Source of the DNA: Syntrophaceae bacterium CG2_30_58_14
GTDB lineage: Bacteria; Desulfobacterota; Syntrophia; Syntrophales; UBA5619
Assembly (NCBI GenBank): GCA_001873745.1
Contig: MNZQ01000046.1
Span: 1-32,403 of the forward strand
Direction of reading: 5' to 3'
Length of the DNA: 32,403 nucleotides
The notes below the pieces were generated by a model. It did not search any database, was not told the origin of the DNA, and saw only the letters and a program-made list of their open reading frames with translations. The position numbers and the translations under genes were made by a program. This document shows, piece by piece, positions 21,576-29,029 of this stretch; positions within the stretch are counted from its first letter, which is position 1, and each line of letters opens with the position of its first letter.

Positions 21576-22757
21576 TCACCCGACCAGGGTCTGCTCCCGA
21601 AGGCGCTTCTCCGGGAAGAACCAGACAAGGCCGATACTGAAGAGCGGGATCAGGGCCAGGCCGCAGAGGACCGTCCGGATCGAGAAAAGGTCGGCCATGC
21701 TGCCCACGAGGGGCGCCATCATCCCCCCCAGCCCCTGCCCGAGCCCCATCATCAGGCTGGAGACCATCGACTTGCCCTGCGGCGCCAGCTTCTGCGCCAT
21801 GACAAGCCCCAGGGGCAGTGTCGCGAAAATCAGGAACCCCGCCAGCGCGGCGCTCGGATAAACCCATTTCCCCGGCAGGAGGAGCATCAGAAAAAGGGCC
21901 GGGGTAACCAGGACGAAGGTGACATAGAAAATCGGTTTGTAACCGATCCGGTCGGAGAGGTGGCCGGAGAGGAGGCCACTCACGGCCCCCGCCACCGTGA
22001 AGAGGGAGATCACCAGACCGATGGACATGAGAGAGTGGCCCTCCCGGACGTAGAGAATAGGGACGAAGGTCAGGAAGGACTGGGCCACGAAGGTGCGCAG
22101 AACCATGACCACCCAGATCAATAGAACCGGCTTCCACGCTTCTCCGAAGGCCTCCCGAACCGCGCCGAAAAATCCCTGCCCCCGGAGCCCCTCCGCGAGC
22201 GGCCGGGGGGTGATCTTGAACAATAGGGCCATCACGGCGAGCCCCGGAATCGCCGTCCAGGGGGTGGCCTCCAAACCCCAGCGGCTGACGAGCCAGGCGA
22301 TGCAGAGCGGTCCGACGCCGAAGGCGAAGGTCCCTCCCATGTTGAAAATCGACATGGAAAGGCCAAAACGGCGGCCGGCGTAGTTTGCGATCATCCCCGC
22401 CATGGAGGGATGGAACATCGAGGACCCGATCGATCCGATTGCGACAAAGAGCAGAAGCTCCCAGAAGGAGTGCGCCCAGCCGACCAGGGCGATGAAGATG
22501 ATGGAAAGAAGCGGTCCGCCGATGATAAAGATCCGCGACGGATAGCGGTCGGCAAAATAACCCACGCCCGGCTGGACGATAAAGGCGAGCATCCGCATCA
22601 TCCCGGTGATCAGACCGACCTGAGCCAGCGACAGCGCAAATTTGTCCACGAAGACCGGAAGGAGCGGGCTTATGAAAGAGCCATAGAAATCACCCGTGAA
22701 GTGGATCAGGGTGAGGGCGAAGATCACTTTGACGTCGGTCTGGTTTCGCTCGGTCAT
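21576..22757 (-). CDS. MFS transporter, Fsr-like
   Basis: A 393-residue major facilitator with about twelve membrane segments, resembling the fosmidomycin-resistance (Fsr) branch: an N-terminal LIHFTGDFYGSFISPLLP segment with an early charged residue in the membrane, GYFADRYPSR between helices 2 and 3, and GHLSDRIGYKP in the second half. The long central loop (ITPRPLAEGLRGQGFF) is typical. It starts 18 bases after the aldolase gene and ends the operon, so its substrate may be an acid handled by the upstream enzymes. The substrate cannot be read from sequence; export of a drug-like compound is the family precedent, uptake of a hydroxy- or keto-acid is the context-based alternative. Confidence 0.88.
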   Translation of the reverse strand: MTERNQTDVKVIFALTLIHFTGDFYGSFISPLLPVFVDKFALSLAQVGLITGMMRMLAFIVQPGVGYFADRYPSRIFIIGGPLLSIIFIALVGWAHSFWELLLFVAIGSIGSSMFHPSMAGMIANYAGRRFGLSMSIFNMGGTFAFGVGPLCIAWLVSRWGLEATPWTAIPGLAVMALLFKITPRPLAEGLRGQGFFGAVREAFGEAWKPVLLIWVVMVLRTFVAQSFLTFVPILYVREGHSLMSIGLVISLFTVAGAVSGLLSGHLSDRIGYKPIFYVTFVLVTPALFLMLLLPGKWVYPSAALAGFLIFATLPLGLVMAQKLAPQGKSMVSSLMMGLGQGLGGMMAPLVGSMADLFSIRTVLCGLALIPLFSIGLVWFFPEKRLREQTLVG

Positions 22758-22775
22758 TTCAAAATGATCACGCCT

Positions 22776-23558
22776 TCAGCTTTTACGGGCCGTGCGGATC
22801 GCATCCGCAAAATTCTTTCTGAGGATGGTGACATCATGTCCCAATGTAATGACTTGAGCCCTTTTTTTCCACGACGCCACGGTTTCGGCGAAGTCCGGAG
22901 CGGTCGGATCCAGGTTGACCGATATCCATTTTCCCCGACTTCTGGCGGTATCAAAGATCTTCTCCTCCAGAGCCAGAACCGACGGGTGATTTTTTTGCCC
23001 GGTCAGCCCCAGCGCATTCGCCAGATCTCCTCTTCCACTGCCGATCATATCAATCCCGTCCACACTCAATGTCTTTTCGAGATGATCGGCCGCCTCTTTG
23101 CTTTCGATCTGGACGCCCAGCAGGATCTCCTCGTTCGACCATTTTGCATAATCCCCGCTGCTGATCGCCCCATAGCGGGTAACCCTTGAAGCGGCGAATG
23201 TGCCCCGCTCCCCAACCGGGGCAAAGTGGACGGCATCCACCACCGACCGGGCCATCTCTGGCGTGGACACGTCGGGCACGAAGAGGCCCATGGCGCCCGC
23301 TTCCAGGATTTTCGCGATCAGGTGCGGATCGTTGTCCACGCGGACCATCGGGATGACGCCGCTGGCTTCCGCCGCCCGGATCATATGGGCGATGGTCGGC
23401 AAATCAACGGCGCTGTGGCAGACGTCGATGCGGACGAAATCAAAACCGGCATACCCCGCCAACTCCACCATCATGGGTGAAGGGACCGCGATGTACAACC
23501 CGAATACGGTCTCTCCATTCCGGATTGCCTGCTTTACCGGATTTATTTTCAGCGTCAT
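22776..23558 (-). CDS. HpcH/HpaI-family aldolase
   Basis: A 260-residue class II pyruvate aldolase of the HpcH/HpaI family, which cleaves 2-keto-3-deoxy or 4-hydroxy-2-keto acids to pyruvate plus an aldehyde. ATG at 23558 has AAGGAG eight bases upstream. Motifs are FGLYIAVPSPMMVEL, FDFVRIDVCHS (base His48; the family's D-x-E-H is D-V-C-H here), RVDNDP, GAMGLFVPDV, VQIESKEA (metal Glu) and IGSGRGDLANALG (metal Asp). The Glu to Cys change next to the catalytic histidine is unusual and may alter substrate range. It lies downstream of two hydroxyacid dehydrogenases that could make or use its keto-acid. Confidence 0.88.
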   Translation of the reverse strand: MTLKINPVKQAIRNGETVFGLYIAVPSPMMVELAGYAGFDFVRIDVCHSAVDLPTIAHMIRAAEASGVIPMVRVDNDPHLIAKILEAGAMGLFVPDVSTPEMARSVVDAVHFAPVGERGTFAASRVTRYGAISSGDYAKWSNEEILLGVQIESKEAADHLEKTLSVDGIDMIGSGRGDLANALGLTGQKNHPSVLALEEKIFDTARSRGKWISVNLDPTAPDFAETVASWKKRAQVITLGHDVTILRKNFADAIRTARKS

Positions 23559-23629
23559 CGTCAATGCTCCTTATTATCATTTTAAATTCACGATAAGGAA
23601 TCGACCACTCTATCGGTCTTTCGGCAGCC

Positions 23630-24562
23630 TCATGCGACGCGGTTGAGGGGTTGACCGCCGCCCAGAACATGGACCAATTGCTGAGCAGTGACCAGAGAAC
23701 TCTTCTCCTGGGTCTCGCGGGTTCCACCCCCGGCATGAGGGGTGGCGACAACGTTCGGTAAACTTACCAACGGGTTATCCGTCGTCGGCGGCTCCTTCTT
23801 GAATACGTCGAGTCCGGCTCCCAAAAGACGGCCGGACTTCAGCGCGTCATAAAGCGCTTCCTCATCAACAATCTCGCCGCGCGATACGTTCACCAGGACA
23901 GCGGTTTCTTTCATGAGCCCCAGTTCACGGCGCCCGATCAAATGCCTTGTTTCCGGTGTCAAAGGCGTGTGGATGGTCAATAAATCGACTCGCGGCAGGA
24001 GTTCATCCAGAGACGAAACGCGCTCATGGGGGATATCCGGCCAACGGCCGGCGGGTATGTACGGGTCATAGGCAAGGATCTTCGCGTTGAAGGCGCCGTG
24101 ATATTTGCGCGCGATCCGGGTGCCGATATTGCCCATTCCGATCACGCCGACGGTCTTTTCCCAAAGCTCGATACCGAGAAAGTCTATCCTTTTCACAACC
24201 TTCCCGGCGCGGATGAGGCGATCGAATTCCGCCACGCGCCTCGTCACGGCAAGGGCAAGGGCAAGTCCCAGTTCGGCAACCGCCTCGCTGTTCACGCCGG
24301 GTGTGTTGCAGACGATAACGCCGTGCGCCTTGGCCGCGACCAGATCGATGAGATTGACGCCGACACCCTGTTTCGCAACGACTTTCAATTTTTTCGCCTT
24401 GGCAAAATCTTCCGCCGTGAGCGGCGTTACACGCACCATAAGACCATCGGCGTCTTCATGCCAGTTTTTGACGCGAGGGTCGTCCCATCGCACCACATCC
24501 GCATGTTGGGTTAAAAACTCAACGCCGGACGAAACAAAATGATCAAGAATGTAGATTTTCAT
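23630..24562 (-). CDS. D-2-hydroxyacid dehydrogenase (phosphoglycerate dehydrogenase-like)
   Basis: A 310-residue NAD-dependent dehydrogenase of the D-isomer-specific 2-hydroxyacid family. ATG at 24562 follows GGAGAGAGGA. The nucleotide-binding motif is GVIGMGNIGTRIA; the catalytic triad is visible as Arg in VNVSRGEIVDEEAL, Glu in DVFKKEPP and His in TPHAGGGT. There is no ACT domain, so it is not a full biosynthetic SerA. It interconverts a 2-hydroxyacid and a 2-ketoacid. The neighbour is an LDH2-type dehydrogenase, which usually acts on the opposite stereoisomer, so the pair could invert a hydroxyacid. Sulfolactate dehydrogenase SlcC belongs to this family, but the sequence alone cannot fix the substrate. 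Confidence 0.9.
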   Translation of the reverse strand: MKIYILDHFVSSGVEFLTQHADVVRWDDPRVKNWHEDADGLMVRVTPLTAEDFAKAKKLKVVAKQGVGVNLIDLVAAKAHGVIVCNTPGVNSEAVAELGLALALAVTRRVAEFDRLIRAGKVVKRIDFLGIELWEKTVGVIGMGNIGTRIARKYHGAFNAKILAYDPYIPAGRWPDIPHERVSSLDELLPRVDLLTIHTPLTPETRHLIGRRELGLMKETAVLVNVSRGEIVDEEALYDALKSGRLLGAGLDVFKKEPPTTDNPLVSLPNVVATPHAGGGTRETQEKSSLVTAQQLVHVLGGGQPLNRVA

Positions 24563-24628
24563 GCTGATCCTCTCTCCTTTCATCGAAGAACCGGCAGCGA
24601 TTGGGAATCATCTTGGCGACAATGCCCG

Positions 24629-25696
24629 TCAGAGATCGATCGGGATACCCAGATCCTTCCCGAGGGCGCGCAGTTCTGCGGCTACTTTGGCCTGCAAAAG
24701 AATCCCTTTCCCCTTGCGTTCTTGCACCCTGATGTGCTCCGGCTCGCCCGGCACATAGATCACTTCGGTTCCCCTGGATTTTTTCGAGGACTTGATCTCA
24801 TCGATATAGGCGTCCATCCGGGCTTTGAAGGCGGCCACATCGGTGAAGGCGGAAAGGGCGATGGCCATGAAGCTGTGGGCGGTCCCGGCCGGATCGACAT
24901 CCTGGTCGAGACCCTTGACCCGTGGGCCGTAGTTGGAATCCGTGAGTACACCGGTCAGGAGATCCACCATCAAGGTGATGCCATAACCCTTGTAGCCGCC
25001 AATAGCCAGTAGGATCCCTTTGAGGGCCGCTGTTGGATCCGTGGTCGGCTCGCCGTGCTCATTGAGCGCCCACCCTTCGGGGACCGGTCTTCCCTCCTTT
25101 TGGAGGATGCGGATCTTTCCGGCTGCCACGATGCTGTTGGCCATGTCCAGCACAACGGGGGGCCGCTTTCCGGCAGGCACAGCCACGCACCAGGGGTTGT
25201 TCCCCAAGAGCTTTTCGACGCCGCCGGTGGGGGCGAGACGGGGAGAGGCGTTGGTGAACGCAAGGCCGATCATATCATGGTCCAGGGCCATCATGGGGTA
25301 GTAGGCGGCGGCGCCAAAATGGTTGCTGTGACTGACGGCCACATAGGAAACCCCAGCCTCCCTGGCCTTGCGGATGGCGATCTCCATGGCCCGGTAACTG
25401 ATCACCTGGCCGATGCCGTCGTGCCCGTTCAGCAGGGCGGTGGCAACCGTCTCTTTCTCCGTTGTGAGGTTCACGGAGGGCGACATCGCGCCTCCCTTCA
25501 GCCTGGCGGCGTAGAGGGGCAGACGAAGAACGCCGTGGGTATCGACGTCCCGAAGATTCGCCGTCACGAGGGTATTGGCCGTGATCTCGGCCTCCTCGCG
25601 GGGGACACCCAGTTTTTGGAGAACCTGGGTGCAGAAGGTCTCGAGTTGATCATGTCTTGCCATCACCTTTGGGCTTGCCGTTACTTCTTCGACCAT
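24629..25696 (-). CDS. LDH2-family malate/L-lactate (or sulfolactate) dehydrogenase
   Basis: A 355-residue member of the Ldh2/MdhG family of NAD(P)-dependent 2-hydroxyacid dehydrogenases with a non-Rossmann fold. ATG at 25696 has GGAGGAGGA upstream; an ATG 20 codons earlier overlaps the stop of a short upstream ORF. Conserved segments are RDVDTHGVLRLPLY (catalytic His region), VSHSNHFGAAAYYPM, FTNASPRLAPTGG, LGNNPWCVAVPA, LDMANSIVAAGKI, and GYKGYGITLMVDLLTGVLT. It is the first full gene of a four-gene operon. Relatives include L-lactate, malate, ureidoglycolate and (R)-sulfolactate (ComC) dehydrogenases. Confidence 0.9.
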   Translation of the reverse strand: MVEEVTASPKVMARHDQLETFCTQVLQKLGVPREEAEITANTLVTANLRDVDTHGVLRLPLYAARLKGGAMSPSVNLTTEKETVATALLNGHDGIGQVISYRAMEIAIRKAREAGVSYVAVSHSNHFGAAAYYPMMALDHDMIGLAFTNASPRLAPTGGVEKLLGNNPWCVAVPAGKRPPVVLDMANSIVAAGKIRILQKEGRPVPEGWALNEHGEPTTDPTAALKGILLAIGGYKGYGITLMVDLLTGVLTDSNYGPRVKGLDQDVDPAGTAHSFMAIALSAFTDVAAFKARMDAYIDEIKSSKKSRGTEVIYVPGEPEHIRVQERKGKGILLQAKVAAELRALGKDLGIPIDL

Positions 25697-25752
25697 GGGA
25701 AAATCCTCCTCCAATTTGTGCTCAGCAGACAAAAAAATATCTTGGCTCCCGA

Positions 25753-25818
25753 TCATCCGGACTGCCAGAAGCCGGACCCAAGCATACCCGTTGCAGACAA
25801 CACTCTGACTTCCGTCAT
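25753..25818 (-). pseudogene. 21-codon leader ORF, probable 5' stub of an AtuA/DUF1446-like gene
   Basis: A short frame from ATG 25818 (GAGGAGAGG just upstream) to TGA 25753 encodes MTEVRVLSATGMLGSGFWQS plus a glycine. The first 17 residues look like the N-terminus of AtuA-like (DUF1446) proteins, which begin with V-R-V-L-S-x-T-G-x-L-G. The TGA overlaps an ATG in frame with the LDH2 gene (ATGA), so ribosomes could be handed on. It is either a deletion stub still providing the operon's first initiation site or a small leader peptide. The family match is short. Confidence 0.4.
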
Positions 25819-25868
25819 GGTCTATACCTCTCCTCTGATGATGACATGCCCTTATGGCACGCGCGCAG

Positions 25869-25895
25869 ATTATAGCGACGCATCATGTCTGTCAA
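25869..25895 (-). promoter_or_regulatory. Sigma-70 promoter of the dehydrogenase/aldolase operon
   Basis: Perfect TTGACA (25890-25895) and TATAAT (25869-25874) on the minus strand, but with a 15-base spacer, shorter than optimal. The start would be near 25861, about 43 bases before the ATG of the short leader ORF. A short spacer often means activator dependence. Confidence 0.6.
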
Positions 25896-25936
25896 GTGCT
25901 TTCCTTCTTTTGCTCCTCACAGGGGATTGATTTTTC

Positions 25937-25965
25937 TTGACAAACAACTCCCAATGAGATAGACA
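25937..25965 (+). promoter_or_regulatory. Possible promoter upstream of prfC
   Basis: TTGACA (25937-25942), a 17-base spacer and TAGACA (25960-25965). The -35 is consensus, the -10 weak. It points toward prfC and lies about 25 bases before an intrinsic terminator, so transcripts from it would meet that terminator first. Confidence 0.45.
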
Positions 25966-25990
25966 ACCCACAGTTTAGGCAGGATCATGT

Positions 25991-26023
25991 CCCCGGAGCC
26001 CGAAGGCTGTTGGGGTTTTTTTT
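25991..26023 (+). terminator. Intrinsic terminator or attenuator ahead of prfC
   Basis: CCCC-GG-AGCC, a CGAA loop, GGCT-GTT-GGGG, then eight T residues: a strong plus-strand hairpin-plus-U-run. No plus-strand gene lies upstream within reach, since everything to the left is transcribed leftward. Its only obvious clients are transcripts from the promoter at 25937, so it may be an attenuator controlling prfC. Confidence 0.7.
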
Positions 26024-26086
26024 AACGCACGCATCGCCGTCACCTTCAGGATAAAAGGCGGGCAACGGGCGCAAGGATGTATGGGA

Positions 26087-27748
26087 ATGGAAAATGGTAT
26101 GGCTATTCAATCTGTCGGCCTCTTGGAGAAGCCGGCCGAAGTTCAAACACAGATCCTAAAGGCGGATCGACGACGGAAGCAGGAGATCGATCAGCGCCGG
26201 ACCTTCGGCATCATCAGCCACCCCGACGCGGGGAAGACGACGCTCACCGAAAAACTCCTCCTCTTCGGCGGGGCGATCCAGCTTGCCGGCGCGGTCAAGG
26301 CAAGAAAGGCCGGCCGGCACGCCATGAGCGACTGGATGGCGATCGAAAAGGAGCGGGGGATCTCCGTTACGACGTCGGTCATGAAGTTCCACTACGACGC
26401 CTTCGAGATCAACCTCCTCGACACCCCCGGCCACCAAGACTTCTCCGAGGACACCTACCGGGTCCTCACCGCCGTGGACAGCGCGCTGATGGTGATCGAC
26501 AGCGGCAAGGGGGTCGAGCCGCAGACGGAGAAGCTCATGGAGGTGTGCCGGATGCGCAACACCCCGATCATGACCTTCATCAACAAGCTCGACCGGGACG
26601 GCATGGCGCCGATGGAGATCCTCGCCAACATCGAGGACAAGCTCCAGATCGAGTGCGCGCCGCTCTCCTGGCCGATCGGCATGGGAAAGGATTTCAAAGG
26701 GGTTTACAACCTCTATCGGAAGTCGCTCCACCTCTTCACGCCGGGGAAGGACAGCCGGAAGGAGACGGGGATCACGATCAACGATCTCGAAGATCCCAAG
26801 CTGGACGAACTCCTGGGAAGCCAGGCGGAACGGCTTCGGGAGGAGATCGCGCTCATCGAGGGGGCGGCCAATCCTTTTTCGCATGCGGAGTACCTGAAAG
26901 GCAACCAGACCCCTGTCTTTTTCGGTAGTGCAATCAACAACTTCGGGGTCCGGGAGCTCCTCGACGCCTTCGTGGAGATGGCCCCCGCCCCCGGCCCGCG
27001 GCCGACGACCACCCGGATGGTCTCGCCGCTGGAGGAGCCGTTCTCCGGCTTCGTCTTCAAGATCCAGGCGAACATGGATCTGGCCCACCGCGACCGGATC
27101 GCCTTCTTCCGGATCTGCTCGGGGAAGTTCATCCGCGGGATGAAGGTGTTCCACCACCGGATCGGCCGCGAGATCGTTATCTCCAATGCAACGATTTTCA
27201 TGGCCCAGGACCGGACCAACGTCGAAGAGGCCTGGCCGGGCGACATCATCGGCATCCACAACCACGGGACGATCCAGATCGGCGACACGTTCACCGAGGG
27301 AGAAACCTTGCAGTTCACCGGGATCCCCAATTTCGCCCCGGAGCACTTCCGGCGGGTCCGGGTCAAGAACTCGCTCAAGATCAAGCAGCTCCAGAAGGGG
27401 CTCGCCCAGCTCTCTGAAGAGGGGGCGGTCCAGGTCTTCCGGCCGCTCTTCGGCAACGACTACATTTTGGGCGCGGTCGGCGTCCTTCAGTTCGACGTGA
27501 CGATGGCCCGCCTCAAGAGCGAATACGGCGTGGACGCCTCCTACGAGACGATCGACTACGCCGCGGCCCGCTGGATTGCCTGTGATGACCCCAAGCGCCT
27601 TTCCGAGTTCGAGAAGAAGTGCCAGGCGAACCTCGCCCGGGACGCCGACGGCCACCTGACCTACCTCGCCACAAGCGAGTGGCGCCTCGGCTTCATCATG
27701 GAGGAGTGGCCCGACATCGCGTTCCGCAAGACCCGCGAACACACATGA
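26087..27748 (+). CDS. prfC: Peptide chain release factor 3 (RF3)
   Basis: A 553-residue translational GTPase that removes RF1/RF2 from ribosomes after termination. ATG at 26087 has AAGGA nine bases upstream; ATG at 26081 is too close to it. GTPase motifs are SHPDAGKTT (G1), [14 protein letters not shown] (G3) and NKLDRDG (G4), with ERGISVTTS as switch I. The C-terminal domains show RF3-specific features ([30 protein letters not shown], ending [13 protein letters not shown]). Before the G1 region it has about 20 residues more than the compact E. coli protein. It is preceded by a terminator-like hairpin. A decayed second copy of residues around MVSPLEE lies at 28907-28990. Confidence 0.96.
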   Translation: MENGMAIQSVGLLEKPAEVQTQILKADRRRKQEIDQRRTFGIISHPDAGKTTLTEKLLLFGGAIQLAGAVKARKAGRHAMSDWMAIEKERGISVTTSVMKFHYDAFEINLLDTPGHQDFSEDTYRVLTAVDSALMVIDSGKGVEPQTEKLMEVCRMRNTPIMTFINKLDRDGMAPMEILANIEDKLQIECAPLSWPIGMGKDFKGVYNLYRKSLHLFTPGKDSRKETGITINDLEDPKLDELLGSQAERLREEIALIEGAANPFSHAEYLKGNQTPVFFGSAINNFGVRELLDAFVEMAPAPGPRPTTTRMVSPLEEPFSGFVFKIQANMDLAHRDRIAFFRICSGKFIRGMKVFHHRIGREIVISNATIFMAQDRTNVEEAWPGDIIGIHNHGTIQIGDTFTEGETLQFTGIPNFAPEHFRRVRVKNSLKIKQLQKGLAQLSEEGAVQVFRPLFGNDYILGAVGVLQFDVTMARLKSEYGVDASYETIDYAAARWIACDDPKRLSEFEKKCQANLARDADGHLTYLATSEWRLGFIMEEWPDIAFRKTREHT

Positions 27749-27907
27749 ACGCATGAAGATGGCATCGCGCAAAACGCGTTGCACATTACGAATGATGACC
27801 ATCTGCCCAGGAACGCCGCCGAGCCTTCCATGCGTCGCGAAAAACTGCCGGTAAATTTTCTTGAATTTCAAATGATTCCAGGGTAGCATCACCAAACGTC
27901 CACAGGC

Positions 27908-28168
27908 ATGGAAAATGTGCTTCCGATCCACAATGCGGAAGCATACCGATTTCTTTTCGAGGCTTCGGCAGTCATGACGATCAAAGAACTTTCCAAACGG
28001 GAAAGGGCAGCTCTGCTGGCGTTCCACTCCCTTCTTCAAAAACCTGGAACGGGAAGGGCTCCCGATATGAATGAAGACCTCCCGGAACTCGGGAGGGTCG
28101 AGGAACTGCGCGAGGCGGCCGTGCAGTTTATCGGTGCGATTGAAACAGGATTAAGAACCGAGCAGTAG
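27908..28168 (+). CDS. Small hypothetical protein
   Basis: An 86-codon frame ending in TAG at 28168, 26 bases before the frame that contains the DJ-1 gene. I do not recognise it. It is predicted to be soluble and helical ([20 protein letters not shown], then an acidic stretch and [17 protein letters not shown]). ATG at 27974 is an alternative start giving 64 residues. No convincing ribosome-binding site is seen for either. An antisense frame is also open, so the coding claim is modest. Confidence 0.4.
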   Translation: MENVLPIHNAEAYRFLFEASAVMTIKELSKRERAALLAFHSLLQKPGTGRAPDMNEDLPELGRVEELREAAVQFIGAIETGLRTEQ

Positions 28169-28235
28169 AATCAGACAGAATTGCCCAAAGACGTTGACAG
28201 TTCGCAAAACGCAAGACAACAGAAAGGAGTTCATT

Positions 28236-28817
28236 ATGAGTGCAAAGAAAATATTGATGCTCGTCGGCGACTACGTGGAAGACTACGAGGTAATGGTGCC
28301 CTTCCAGGCACTCTTGATGGTGGGGCATACCGTTCATGCGGTCTGTCCCGACAAGAAGGCAGGCGAGAAGGTGCGCACCGCGGTACACGATTTTGAGGGA
28401 GACCAGACCTACAGCGAAAAGCCCGGTCACAACTTTGTGCTGAATGCTACTTTTGCAGAGGTCAAGGCCGAAGACTACGACGCGCTGGTCATCCCCGGTG
28501 GGCGCGCACCGGAATACATTCGCATGAACGAGACAGTGCTGAAGATGGTGCGGCACTTTTCGCAAGCAAACAAGCCCATTGCATCCATCTGCCACGGCGC
28601 ACAGGTGCTGGCCGCAGCCGGAGTCATTAAGGGCAAAGCCTGCGCCGCTTATCCGGCGGTGGGGCCAGATGTAACTTGCGCGGGCGGCAAGTATGTAGAT
28701 ATTCCAGTGGACAAGGCCCACGTGGACGGCAAGTTGGTGACCGCGCCGGCCTGGCCTGCTCATCCTGATTGGCTCGCCAAATTCCTGCAAGTGCTGGGAA
28801 CGAAGATTGAACCATAG
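28236..28817 (+). CDS. DJ-1/PfpI family protein
   Basis: A 193-residue protein of the DJ-1/PfpI/YajL class I glutamine-amidotransferase-like fold. ATG at 28236 follows AAAGGAG. The nucleophile cysteine is in [13 protein letters not shown], the conserved acidic residue in DYVEDYEV, and the fold signature [14 protein letters not shown] precedes them. Members act as chaperones, deglycase-like or glyoxalase-like stress proteins, or cysteine peptidases; the exact activity cannot be told. A short GC hairpin (AACGCC/GGCGTT, 28843-28861) follows the stop. TAG is the stop codon. Confidence 0.93.
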   Translation: MSAKKILMLVGDYVEDYEVMVPFQALLMVGHTVHAVCPDKKAGEKVRTAVHDFEGDQTYSEKPGHNFVLNATFAEVKAEDYDALVIPGGRAPEYIRMNETVLKMVRHFSQANKPIASICHGAQVLAAAGVIKGKACAAYPAVGPDVTCAGGKYVDIPVDKAHVDGKLVTAPAWPAHPDWLAKFLQVLGTKIEP

Positions 28818-28842
28818 TGCGAAGATGTGAACTGCGTAAAAC

Positions 28843-28906
28843 AACGCCGAATGCTGGCGTTATAAGATGCCCAATCGGGTAGCCGGGGGGTTATTCTCCC
28901 CCCGGC
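28843..28906. other. Two GC-rich hairpins downstream of the DJ-1 gene
   Basis: AACGCC/GGCGTT with a seven-base loop (28843-28861) and a perfect nine-base stem, GCCGGGGGG/CCCCCCGGC (28882-28906). Neither is followed by a good T-run on the plus strand. They may stabilise the mRNA end or mark the boundary of a rearranged segment. Confidence 0.4.
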
Positions 28907-28990
28907 CCCCGCTTAGGACGAGACCCCGGTCCGCAGCCGACGACTCCCCCGGATGGTCTCCCCGCTGGAGGAGACCCCTTCTGGTTTCGT
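28907..28990 (+). pseudogene. Decayed internal fragment of a second prfC (RF3) gene
   Basis: Around 28931-28978 the sequence repeats part of prfC (about 26996-27045): CGGATGGTCTC-x-CCGCTGGAGGAG is shared with one mismatch, flanked by further matches such as GCCGACGAC and CCGG-x-CCGC. In the prfC frame it reads MVSPLEE then a changed SGFV segment; an extra base and an insertion with TAG disrupt the part before it. Only about 25-30 codons remain. The divergence from the resident gene suggests an older or foreign copy rather than a recent duplication. Confidence 0.6.
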
Positions 28991-29023
28991 ACTTGACATT
29001 TACTACGATAATATGATAAGTAC
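28989..29023 (+). promoter_or_regulatory. Promoter/operator-like region of the ATPase gene
   Basis: A short AT-rich island directly before the ATG: TTGACA at 28993-28998 and GTACTT/AAGTAC inverted arms at 28989-28994 and 29018-29023. A clear -10 at ideal spacing is not seen (TATGAT is 13 bases away). The base composition differs sharply from both sides. Confidence 0.35.
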
Positions 29024-29029
29024 GCTTCC

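Noticed and set aside
26156-28039. 627-codon open frame antisense to prfC
   Set aside because: It lies opposite a clear RF3 gene with all GTPase motifs; its composition (Asp/Arg/Leu/Val-rich, no motif) is that of a high-GC shadow frame. The part beyond prfC (about 27750-27900) reads somewhat protein-like, but I could not match it to a family.
28128-28844. 238-codon minus-strand frame antisense to the DJ-1 gene
   Set aside because: DJ-1 has the nucleophile motif and a strong ribosome-binding site; the antisense frame has neither.
28843-28906. Integron attC-like site downstream of DJ-1
   Set aside because: The hairpins are short and the flanking bases do not fit the conserved core-site pattern; no integrase or cassette array is nearby.
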